Below, one piece after another: positions 26,201 through 39,400 of a stretch of DNA of 63,342 nucleotides (positions within the stretch are counted from its first letter, which is position 1; every line of letters begins with the position of its first letter). A model generated the notes under the pieces. The model had not been told where the DNA came from and searched no databases. It saw only the letters and a program-made list of their open reading frames with translations. The position numbers and the translations under genes were made by a program. This DNA is from Phoronis australis (lineage: Eukaryota > Phoronida > Phoronidae), in contig NMRA01000586.1 in the NCBI GenBank assembly GCA_002633005.1, positions 102,536-165,877 of the forward strand, read 5' to 3'.

Positions 26201-29200
26201 CACGGCATTCTTGCGAGGGTCTCGGAGAAAAACTTAGAACTCCTTTCACTGGGACTCTTATCTTCAATCCTCCCATAATGCTCTCCTGTTTGTCATGGAT
26301 TGCTTGCCACAATCGGATTTATCCGAGTTGACGTATGTACGTTTGATTTAAGCACCCAATACTTATTGTGTAGGGTTACGGCTGTCAACATGCCCGGCAG
26401 GATTAGTAAGTTTTACACACCGACAGTTTCATTATGTGTCTAAGATAGTATTTACTCTCACTGGGTAGCGCGTTGCAATGCCGGGATATTTGACACTGTC
26501 CAAATTCAGCGTATTTGTGGCGCTTGGTTGCGAGTAATTGATTCACACTCAGCTGGAAATGGGAATACTCGGCATTAGCTTGTGATACCTTTAGAACTGG
26601 AATACGGTTGACAATTTGATGCTATTAATGGTTTTAGTTCTCAACCCTTAATGATGTTTTGGATACATTAAACGTGTAGTAGGTTAATCCGCATTCCGTC
26701 AAAAGCTAACTATTGACTTAGATTAGTTAACTGTTTTTACCCGTCCGGCTCAGATTAGGACCCCTGTCACTCTAAACGAGTTCTCATAACATCTGGTTCC
26801 GCCCTTACGTAGTGATTAGACGGGCCGTGACGGGCGGACGGACACGGCTAGGCAACTTGGCCAAAAAGGAGTCTGGGAATGCGACACCGTCAGCGGGGTT
26901 TACTCTGCACAGGGCGTGGTGGTCCAGTCGATCTTTTTTCTCGTTTCCAAGACGGCGTGTATGTGCTAGAAGTTGAGACTCGTCGCAGCAAAATCGTTCT
27001 CAGATTATCCGAGTCTGTCCTGAAATATGGTTGAAAGAAGAAGGGCGCATGCCTTTGGCCAAAACTAAACTCGGGACACCGTTCAAAGTGTAAAGTGTCC
27101 TACATTTATTCGGTTGGCTCTCAGTTTTAGCAGACTCGAGAACATAATGAGAACACGATATTCAGAATTAAGTCTCTTGGTTGATATATTAAGTCGACCT
27201 GGCCAGGGCCTGCCCGGTGATCTCGTTTGAACTGAATGACAGTAGATAAAACAAATCCGCAATTGTCTATAGCACATGTAAACCACCATTGCTGGAGCAC
27301 ATTTCGGGCATGTACATGTATCTTGCACTGCTCTCCCTATGCGGGTTAGATAGGACTTCAGACTTAATGTAAATTCAGCGACGATTTTGTTATTTTTGTG
27401 AGTCTGTAACTGATTCCGACAAACTTGCGTGATGTATGTAATATATGCCGCGTGCTATAATTTATAGTCCGAGCATACGTTATTTCTCCTGCTAGCGGAC
27501 CATAGTTTGCTTTTTCATCAATAAAAATGATAGCTTCTTGTTCAGCCATTATAAAAACTTCTCTCGTTTCCTGTCATCTCGCACCGAGTGGTTGCTAGGA
27601 TCACTGATTACCTGGGGCTTATCTTTCGCGGTGTTCCATTTTTTGACTATTTCTCCGGCGGCGTCGCCTCCCATACGCTCGAAAGTTTTGCTATGAATGA
27701 AAAAGATATCTTTACCTTAAAGGTCCCTCACACGACAACGAAAATTTACGAATTGCAAAAAAACTTCATACGCTCTTATCTCTGTCATGACCCCAAGGTA
27801 TGCTGGGTGGAGGGAACTACCAATAACAACGAATTCAAAGCAACAATAAAAAATTCCCTTTCGTCCACTAACTTCGTCATACTATGACGTCATACTATGG
27901 TATTGTATGGCGCGCCTTGCGTCATGAACGAGTTAACCGTATAGTGAAACAACGCTTTAGTGAATGCTGGGAGAAGTAACACTCGTGCGACAGAATAGAA
28001 AGAATTCTGTGGTCGCCAAAACAAACCTTGGTATATTTATTTAATATTCTCAATAACTATGTTATTAAACTTACTAGGAAGCATTTCTGTTATGCCCTTA
28101 TATTCTAGCTGCCCCTCCAGCACATTTGGGGTCCGTGGGGTCGACCCTCACCCTGCAGCCGGACATGCGGAAGGGGCGTTTCACAGACGACAAGGTCGTG
28201 CTACAGGCGAATGTAAGTACAACTTGACCAGGTTGTCATGAAGTACCGTTGCTCTGAACTCTTTGTTTTTACACGAAATGAGCCTAGTAATTTGTTGCTC
28301 ATGAATTTTTTGGGATAACTAGAAATCAATCTATACTAAGTCATTGTTCATTCCGTAATATGTGTCAACCTTCTTTTAGGAACAGTGGGCTGTACGAAGT
28401 GTCCCCGCGGTTCTGTGGTGCAGAATTTATAAGTTATTCCATTTGTAACCATGAGGTAAGGCTTGAAATGTGTCAATAAAACTTTGGTGACAGTTAGCGA
28501 CCAGTGATGTTTGTTGTCGTCATCGAGTTCTTTAGTACCCGCCCTCGCTTTCCTCCCTAAACGCGTCTGTGCTAAGAGAAACAGAACATAAGGCTAGTCA
28601 CGTAGGTTCGTCATGTTGAATTTTGAACTGTAGCTTAATCTTGTGGGGATGTTTACCTTAATTCTGACAACACTCGGGTCAGAGAGTTCAGTAACGCTAA
28701 GACCTACGCTAAAAGCAAGACTCCGCGAGATTACGTGAGATATCGCCGTGTCGTGATTTTGGCTAGATTTTTCCAGCCTCAATCGGTCCCAAGTCTCAAG
28801 ATCGCGCTGATCAGTTTAGCCATTTGAGGCTTGATTATGGGAAATACCTTCTGCGCAATGATTGGCCGCTGCCTTGACGTCATTAAAACAAAGGCAGATT
28901 TTAATTATTTTCACAGGCATTGTTGCTGCCATTTATGAAGAAGAAGGCATCGTTTTGGTTATTGTTTGAAATAAAGGATGTTGGCGTGCTTATTTTCATT
29001 TTTTTATTAGTAGTATCATAGAAATTAATTTGTTTTCGAATCAAAATGCATAATTTTTGCAATAATTTAGACCTAAATTGCTGCAATATACCGTTAGTTT
29101 TCATTTTTATATTATACTCTAGAAAATTTCAAATTTGATGTAATTTCACATTACTCGTGGTGTTCCGCCGATTTCGGTAAAAATGTGTCAGATTTCTGAC

Positions 29201-30397
29201 ACATAACCTAGCCTCAAATGGCTACGCCGATCAGCATCATCTTGAGGCTTGGGGAGGAAGCTGAGATTTTTCTAGCCGCGGGACAGCTACTGAACTCTAC
29301 CCGGATCGTCGTCGAAGTAGTTCGTATGCTACAATCCTTTGTTGTTAAAAACATCGGCTTGTGATGTAGTGGTATGCTATAGATTCTTGGGAGATAACAG
29401 TAGTTCATTTTTATCGAGTCGTCGGCGTTACAGCTCTGCGTAACAGCCTTTAACAATCAAACTTTTAACTTATGGATAAATGGTGATACCTTCTCATGGA
29501 ATTATGATCGATTTTATAATTCACAATAACTTGGCTCCAAACAGTGAAAATTACGATAATACATCTTTAAGGCAGGTTGCCACGTGTAAATCAATAAGCC
29601 GTTAGAGACCGACCGGTCAACTTCAACTGCCCGAATATTCGAAAGGTTCTTTTCTGGGAATATATACATGTAAATAAAGCAATCTTCGCACCTCGTTGGC
29701 ACTCCAAGTCGACCCCAAGACTGAAGAGGCTCTTAATCCCATCAAGAAATGCCATTTAGACCCATCGATCCGCTGTAAGTAGCAATGGTTATTACGGAGA
29801 GGACGGCATGACAGCTTTAGTGCAGTTCTGATTGTCGGTTTGAAATGGACACCTGTGTTTGCGGTTTGCTAAGTCACAGGGCTAACAAACTAAAGAAATT
29901 AATTTAATTATATTAATATCCATGAGAAGTCTATTTCGCGTATATTCTGGCTTTGGTGACTGTCAAGTAGTGACACGTCACTTAGCACGCGCGTCTCAAG
30001 GGTTCTTGCAGTAAGGGGTCTTCTGACAGTTCGGCAATTTTGCTTGAAAAGATTTCGTGATTTTGAAAGAGCAGATTTACCAAATATAAACGTTTGTATT
30101 CAACTACTTTCTTGAATTACGACGTCTTGATGTTGCCTTCCGAAATGGACTCATGTCCGTCCGCAGGCAGAAGTGCACTGTGTGTAATTTAGCAATCAAA
30201 GTTGACAGGTGATAAGAAACTAGTCAGCTGATAAAAGTGACGCCTGCTTTTCATTCTTGTGAAACATTTACTTTGATATACTATCAATTGCATGTAGTGA
30301 GTAAAATGCGATTCCGATTGTAAAATGCGCGCTTCAGACTAGTAGCAAAGTAAGTGTTAAGGATTTAATTTTTTACCACGATGAACACGACAATAAC

Positions 30398-30485
<88 letters not shown>

Positions 30486-33400
30486 GTATAATAACGATGA
30501 AAATAGTATTAATAATGACAGTGTTAATAACATTAATAACAGTAACAATACCAATAATAACTAATAACGATAATATTAGTTCCATGTCAAGCTAATAATA
30601 ATACTAACTACAACAATACTATAAATAACAGTAATAATTATTACTATTGCCATTACTATTAATATTATTTTATTATTTTTGTTGGTTTTATTTTATATTT
30701 TTTGTTATTATATAAACGACAAGTATAATATTAATGGTAATAATAATAGTAATTATACTCTACAGCCTTTGCCGAGCACAAAATTATGAGCACCATCCGC
30801 TTCAAAATGTAATAATTTAAAATCCAAAAGGCTGATCCAATAGTTAAAATATGTTCTCAAGAGATCTTATTTCCTTTTTAGCACTTTGAGATTAGCTTTT
30901 ATTTTACGCACTTTTCTTGCATAGGTCTTATTATATTTGTTCTCCAAGTTCTGTTACATGCAAAAACTATTTGTCTCGTTACAGCCATGTGAAGATGGCG
31001 CCCATCTCAGATCTCAGCAGTGCGCCCAGTTTAACAGGCGCAAGTACAAGGGACAGTATTTTTCGTGGCGACCGTACAACTCTGGTATGTTGACTGGTAC
31101 CATTATGGCGAGTTACGTGTGAAAAAGGCCCTGTGTTTCTCAAAAAAAACTATTAGAACTGAACATAGTCCAATGCGGTTGTATAAGCGCCACTGTTGTT
31201 ACGCCTCTCTTCAATAGTAATAATCATTCACGTGAGTTATTTCATGTAATAGCGTTTTTATTACAATATGGTAAAATCACGTAACAGCAGCCAAATTACA
31301 ACGCAAGGAGCATGTTTGAAATAAAGTACCATGGCTTTCAAGATGGCGGCGACCATAGCCGCGACTGTTTCATGTACATGTAGTATATTCTTTACTTTCA
31401 GACGTTGGCGGCCATGTCCAGCTAGATCCCTGTAGCCTAGTATGTGTAGCCGAGCAGAGGCCGGACTTAGTTGTGCTCCTCGCGCCCTCTGTCGATGACG
31501 GCACATCGTGCAGCCCTGGAAATGTGGAAGATAAGATCTGTGTCAGCGGAAAGTGCGTGGTTAGTTCATTTCAAGCTTCTGTGGAAACTAAATAAACCCG
31601 TGTTTTGTAAGACTTTCAAGTAACCCTTTGGCATGAATGGACGTATTAGCACGTTATAAACAAATCAGTGGGTTCTTGCTCGATGAAATTATCGCTTAAT
31701 GATCAGTCGACTTTGTCGTTCGTTAGTTCATTGGACCACTTCGAAAAAGTAACAAGGGCTGACGAATGATTGAATGAATCCACGCTATTACTGTTTGATT
31801 TGTAAAAGCCGTCCTTGAAATAACCCTTGTTTCCCCTCGTACGTCTCTCATCTTTCTAAGATGGGTAGATAGATAAGTAAAGTACTTTAGTTTTTTTCAT
31901 TAATCATTGTCTGTGGTAGGGAGCTCTCATTTTTGTTGCAAAATATTTCACTTACAAATGACGTAACTAACTGTTTTGCCAGACTGCTTTTAAAACAAGG
32001 GGAAAACAAACACAGTTTTAAATTACGCTTTACAGAAACTGGAATACAATGATTGTGAAAAGGACAATTATTGTCAATTTGAAGAAATATATTTCAAACA
32101 TTATCTTCAAGGAATTTCTCAATAATTTTATTTCCACGTATCTATATGCTTGCTGTAGCATTGTGAATCGTAATATATGCTTCTATGAATGTAGTTCAAA
32201 GGGTCCCGTGTTGCAGCTCTCTCTGACTGTGATGATTTATTTGGCGGTTTTAAACCAAAACGAAAATTTCGGAAATAACTCCAGGAAATTATCATTTTCG
32301 GCACAAATACAGTATTTGCGAATACTCGTGGTTAGACTACACGGTGTGGCAGTAAAAGGCTACGGTGAACTTATTGTCTAGATAGAATGGCGACGAGAGG
32401 ACTGAGTGACACTATGTTGTGTTTAGATATTTTTGTCATTTTAAGAAATTGACCTTTTAATGACTTATGTGTTGCGCATATTTTCAAATCTCCGCTATTG
32501 ACATGAGCGTTTTCAAGTACGCTGAGCTAAACTGGCTGATAATTTTGTTCACACGTGTACATCCTCCATTTTAAAGGATAATTTCACGACCTTGTTTGTT
32601 TACCTTTTGTATTTCTCGTCGTGTTTTACTTTGAAACTGACAAAAATGTTTTTAAAACGTTTAAAAGTGTAATTAGTCTATATATCTCTTTTTGAGAAGA
32701 TTCTGTGAGAGAGATAGTCCAAGGGAAAAATCTTGCACAGTGTGATAATCCTAACGCGATAACATTGCGAGTCTTTGATACCCAGTGTTTTGAAGTTTAT
32801 GTATGACTTTCATTTCTTATGATGAATATTCTTTGGTAAAGTTGGTTATTTCACAACCCTAGGGACGTTCCCACCCTCGGGTTCCCCGACAAATTTTACA
32901 AACGTTACACGAACTAGCCCGCGAACAGCAAAGGACGGAATTATCGAGTTTTTTATTTACTTCTCGACCTCAACTAACTCAACCGACCGGGACCCGAATG
33001 CGGGATGCGTGACCTTGCACCAAAACAACCACCTCACCGTGTCATTGTGTGACTCAGCAGATGATCACGTGATATTTGCGAGGTCATCTTTTCATGAACA
33101 CAGCAAACACTTGTTGCTTACGTCATAAGTTCACTAACCGTCTAGCCGACTGTTTGGGTTGTGACATTTGGGCTATAGCAGGAAGGCATTACCAGTAGCA
33201 GTAGTGCCTTCCTGGCTATAGTAAATGATAAAATGAAGTAAAAACGTGAAATAAGCAGAATATATTTAGATTAAAGTCAACGATAATTTTTAAGACTGTA
33301 CAAAAATCGTAGTTTCATTTACAGACATATATTTAGATTATTGTTTTAGTAATACTATTAATTGACACCAATGTTATACTTATTAGGTTGTAGGATGCGA

Positions 33401-36400
33401 CAATCGCATAAATTCAAGTGCTCGGGTTGACGAGTGTGGAGTATGCAAAGGCAACGGGAGTAGCTGTGAAACGATCAACGGATTTTTGCAGAAAGGCGTT
33501 TATCAGGGACTAACGCAACTTATGATCATTCCAAAAGGAGCGCACCATATCCGAATAACAGAAAGCCACCACAAGAAATCGTCGAGATTAGGTAGTTAAA
33601 CATTTGTCATTGTGAAAGCCTCGTTTGTTCTTCGTACTTGAGCCTCATGTTGTATTCTAGGACATAACACGTATTGTTCAAAAGATACGTTAACATTGCC
33701 AGCACATGGGGCGCAAACGGATCTTTGTCTGCTGCGCTTATACGACGATTTACAGCATGAATTTGTGCAGATTATCACAAATTGCTCGCTGCTACCAAAA
33801 GCAATGCTTTCAAAGCATTTCACGATTGAAGTGCTATTCGCAAACTATTCACTATTTGCGAGTATAGTGGGTGTAATATATTAAATGTAAGATGATGTCA
33901 AAAGTGAAAACATGTCATCCATAATTCAAATATTATTCGATTAAATTTTAAACGATATTATTAGATTTTAGCTGCATTGTTAGGACGCTGACTCAATTAG
34001 GCTTAAAACAAAGTTGAATAGATCTGTCCTGAAATAGTGTAGCACCACTCTCGTGCTAATAGTTTTTACCCAGATTGACGCACGTATCAAGCATTTGTCT
34101 TGTTTTTTACGTGCAAACGTACTAGTCACTGTCTGATATCCAAATTATTACGTAATTCATCGTTTGCAATTCTAGCAGAATTGTATTGCCGCATTTTTCA
34201 CGTACAATGCAGGCACCACAAATTGGCATACAGTTATATCCGTGCTGGATGCTCTGTGTGATGTTCTGTTCTTGGGACGTAGGTCAGGGGAAACACGATC
34301 TACCAAGAACTATAATATCCAATCTAGGTGACACAGAGGGTACGAGTTTTAGCTGAATCGTGCTTTTACATAGGCGGATTCATTTTAGTGATATCAAATC
34401 TAGAATTTTCAAATTGTTGACATGGACCCCCTTTTTAAGAAATCCTTGATCTGGCCCCCCTCCTTTTAAAAAATCTTGGATCTGCCCCTGTTTTATTATG
34501 TATTATTTAACTGATGGCAAAACGAGGATTTTTGAAATCACCAAAACAAGGTTCAGTATTCTTTTAGACCATTTACGTTGTCTAGCCTTCAGTGTTCGCT
34601 GGTGCCTCAGCCCTATAGTTTAATGCAATTTCAGTACTTCTACACCTGAATGGAACTTCTCACTTCAGTGGAGGGGAAGAATCCGGCAAAGAACAGTGGC
34701 TTATATTAGGTGTATCGTTTACATTTTTAAATAAAACAACGTCAGAAACTCTTGCAGGCAACGGCGTCCTGTCGGATGATCTCATACTCGCGGTAAGTTG
34801 TTTAGAGCATTGATTGTTCACCAATCAACTTACGCCTAAGTTCATAACGGCTTTAATTAAGTTGTTCACAACTTTTCACCACCCGACAAGATGGTTTCAT
34901 CATAGAAGTCCAAGAGCATAACGCTTAATCGTCGTGAGAGACCGTCCCGAGTTGGTATGTGGTGCAACTCGGGACGGCCTGGGGTCTACAGAAAACCATA
35001 GTTCAACTGTGAGTCTACACCAATGTGATAAAGGAGAGTAGTTCTACTTTCTGCGTCAGCTGCTGGTATGCTTATCTCTTTTATGACACACAATGTGCGA
35101 CTGGGCAAAGCGTTTTCAAAATAATGTGGATAAATCAGTGGAGTGTGAGACCCCTGAGGTCCCTGTCAAGTCCTCACGACAATTTTACGTTATGGACAGT
35201 GAGCTAATNCACTTCAGCAGAAAGAAAAATTAATTTGCCAGTAGGCTTTAAGACGAATTGATCCAATCGGTTTTAATGCGGCGTTCTTTTATGTTACAGG
35301 CCAAAGTCCAGACAGGCGCCGACTCGTTCAGAATACGGTATGAATACAAAATCTCCAAACTAAATACTGACGCCCATGTACAAACGACAGAAAAACAAAC
35401 GGAACATTTAAACTTGATTCCACGTGATAGACACGTCGTGAATCGTCACAGCGTCACGCCCACAGTTACACGACAACCTCCTTTGAGATATTTCAAACCA
35501 GGATTCAGGATAGTTTCGAGGCCCACAAATCCTTTAAAAGACAGTGCCGCCAAACAAAAAGCACTTCTTCAAGTGCCCGTATCCGACGACGATGTCAGGA
35601 GACACGTGGAGCATCAGTCGCTGGGAGTTCGAACTAAGGTAAAAATTGTAAAGATGAAGACAAGTTCTGCAAGTTCCCACGATGACTTCGCCACAGAAGA
35701 AGAAAATAGGCGTTATACATCCACACCTTTACGTCCGAGAAATCAGAATCACGCTAACAATTTGGGAAACACGTCAACGCGTTACAAAAGTGACTCTCAA
35801 GTTCGCCGTCAGTCACGACACTTTTCATCACTTCGGATTCGTTCTAAAAACTTTCCTCAAGGACGTCGAGGCAGCGCCGTACGCCGCATGCTTCCGGTCA
35901 GGGTCAGAGTGGAGAGTCAACCTTTTAAGCTCAATGAGTTTCCCGACGAAAACATCCGGGAGTTGTCAGAAAGTGAAGGTACAACTTGATACTTGTTTGC
36001 AATTCATTTTGGAAAGGGCCGTTTTGTGCAAGAAACCATTCGTCCTTGCAACAGGGCCTCTTTGTGTTCAGTATAAGCTATTTGTCCTTGCATAGAACTC
36101 TAGCCGTGGAATACCAGCTCTTGTTTAGTAAGTATAGCTTTTCATAAAAGAATTCGTTGAAAATACGATTTTTATTCATGCTAATGTAGTATCTGTCTTC
36201 TAATTTTCGAAAGCAATGCGAATGGTGTCGTGTTTTGAGCAGGGCCGAGTGAGGTGTGGGGCGGGATGAGGCTCATGCCCCAATAATTTGTTTTAGGCCT
36301 CAAAGGCTAAACATTAATGTCGCCCGGCAAAAAACAACAATTGTCGATCATTTCCGTTGTCTTAATCGTGCATTCTTCTGTATTTAAGAACTGGGAGCTT

Positions 36401-39400
36401 GTCCGTGCACTTCACTAATTTTACCTTCCTGGTTTTCAATGACGCCGCTAGGGTTACAAATTTCAGATACACTTGGGACGTGTTCCCCCACTTCCTGTGA
36501 CCATAAAGTTAAACTCAGAAGTCTGTTGTGCTTTTAGTTAATTTAGCTGTTTTTTAATTCTACAGCAGCCAAGACCTCGATATTCAAACAGCAAAAGCAC
36601 TCCAGCAACCCGGTTGCGGCGTTTCGCGTCAGCCGACGACAGTCATTTTCAGGACGGAATCATAGAAAACGCAGCAGGCACAGACGACCGTCATCCGACC
36701 GCCCGCAGCGATACTCTTGGGCAACTAATAAAAAGGCAGCTTGCAGCTCCTCGTGTGAGGACGGTAAGACACACGTGCCACGTGTCCCCTCACACTCCCA
36801 CAATCGCTTCAGCGTGTGAAGTAATGTCTCATTATGACTCGCGTCTTAAAGGGATACGGTCGAATTTAGGGCCGAAAATGCAGGCATTTCGAGGTTAATA
36901 TTAGATAGGATAAACTTCTTGAACTTAATTTCTTGAGAGTTTTAAAACAGCATTTTTTTGTTTCTGATTTTACTAGAAACCGTCGATCCCCTGCTTTGGT
37001 TTCCAGTCATCGGTAGAGTTCACTGAACTCGAGGTCGGTGTCTACTTGGCGCTACTAGTTAAGTGTTCGTCAACTGAGGTTTCGAGTTCGAAGTTGTTAG
37101 GGCTGATGTTATCCGGAACAGCTCGGACATTTTCGTAGCCTCAAGTTCCCCCTCTCGTAGTTGAAATTAATCTACGCATGGGCGAACTTCAGTCATTCGG
37201 CAAATTATGTGATTTTCAAACAGTAGAATGATTGGACGTAGGACTGACTTTCGCTTGTGCGTAGATAATGCTGACCTCAGAGAGGTAGTATGAAAGTGCC
37301 CGATGTGTTCCTTTTTCTCTATATGCCTCTTAGAATGTGTGTAGAAAATTCCCTTTACGGCCTGTCTTTGTGGATCACATTGGCACTGAAATTTACCAAC
37401 CATTTCAAACGCGTGCTGTAAGATGATCCACTGTAAATGACCCCAGACAATCCACAAAACCTTTTAATCATAAGTCACGTTTCTGAAATCACGTGACCCG
37501 GAACTACGTAAATCAACCATTTTGAAACTCTCATTTTTGATTATCTGTTTTTAAACTTTGCTTTTCCTCGTGAGATCAGTTAAAGCTGTTCGGATAAACA
37601 CCACATTATACCGCACATGCATGCATGCATTTATTCATTTGTTCAATGTGTGGGAATTACGGTCTAAATCAGAGGATACCTTTCTTTTTAAAATAGTTCG
37701 TCTCTTTCCTACCAGGTGTCAATGCTGTTTTTGCTTACTGTGTCCGTTCTGACGGTGAAACTGTCAGCGATAGGTATTGCGACTACAGGACAAAGCCCGA
37801 TCCGTCGACTGTTGCTTGTAAAAGAGAGCCGTGTCCTGCAAGGTAAGTCGTCAGCTATGTTGTTGGCAACAGAAAGGTCTATGTGTAAGTCGGACATGTT
37901 GCAAACAGTTTGTGGGATGGTTGTTTGGTGAAAACGAGTAATAATAACTATCAACACAAAAGAAATCTCGTGATACTACGCGTGGTCATCAGCGCCGATA
38001 TTTACAGTGTAGCTAGGCACAACTTCTCGGCGAAGACCACTTTGGGGGTGTTGCTGGGTGTCTGTAACGTGAAGATGTTTGCTCTGGTCTTTTTACATAG
38101 ACCTTTTGCAGATGGGGTTTAAAAAGCCCAATAGATAGCGTAGTGGCGAGCTTAAAGGCATTAGGTCCGTCCGTCACTCGCTGGTTCCCTGCGTGCCGCT
38201 AGGTAATCGTTAGCCAGCACGCAGGTATCACTTAATTTTCCTCAGGAATTTTTTTTTTACATCAGCGTTTCTGATTGGCTAGTCGAATTCTCAACAGGGA
38301 GCGCTTTATGCAAACTGGCATGACTGATGGACTGAAGTGTAAATGCGGTCTGTTGTACAGACAAATCGGTGCTTAAAATTCATGTTCAGGAAATGTGAAT
38401 CATACAAATTGTGGTTGCGCCTTTTCGGAGTGCATCTTTCTACTGTTGATGACTTTTGTTTACGATACTGTCCTGTGTTCGTACAGTATTAAACATAACT
38501 ACAGAAACGAAATAGTTGCTGCGACGCTACTCGTTGCATGACAAGTACGCCATTTTTTCACGGTGTTGTAAAGCTAACCAATGGCTGCTGAGGTTACATC
38601 TACCAATGCTAAAGCGCGTGCCACTGCTTGATACCTGCGTGCTGGCTAAGCAGGTAGGGAACCAGTGAGTGGTGCAGTGCTGGATACATATCAGGACAGG
38701 CCTATTTAACAAGATTAAAACTTTTGTTCACGCACTCGCCGTCAGCGAGACTAAAAGGGGTTGTGGTGATCTAATGTTCCATGAGTTCATACCCATTTCT
38801 CTTCTCCAGGTGGGTTGCAGGACCGTGGAATCCATGTGATCGATCCTGTAAGAAGACCAGATCGGTTCACTGCTGGCAGATTCTCTCTGCCGGAATGGAC
38901 AGCAGTGTTCTAGACCACGTGTGCGGAAATCTAGAGAAACCTCACGATACGGAGGGCTGTGACACCGAAGGCTGCGCCCCCGAGTGGAAAACCACCAAAT
39001 GGAGTGAGGTGCGTCCCCTTACGGATACCACGTGACGTTCGGTTTATTATTCCTTTTCAAAATGAACATATGCAACGATGTTTTTAGAGTTAAGGATTTT
39101 CGTATAATTGGAGGATTGAAAGTATGAAAAGCAAGGTATAACTCTGTTGCAGATTTTTGTTTGTGTTACGAATAGATTTTCTTTACTAATTAAAAGCTCT
39201 CAAGAACTTCAACTGCAAAAAGTAGGCTACCGAACTGACCATTCCAACTTCAGAAACTGCTACAAGAAAGGCATCCCTCCTCGGGTCACCAATACACTTC
39301 GATGGGAGTGACGGCAGATGTTTTAAAGTTCAGAGACGTTCGGCAGATAACACAAAAACCGTATTTGCCTGATTATGCCAACGTATGGGCTCGGGGTCGT

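Noticed and set aside
30357-30585. Minus-strand frames rich in Leu or Tyr
   Set aside because: They translate the (TAA)n microsatellite and its flank.
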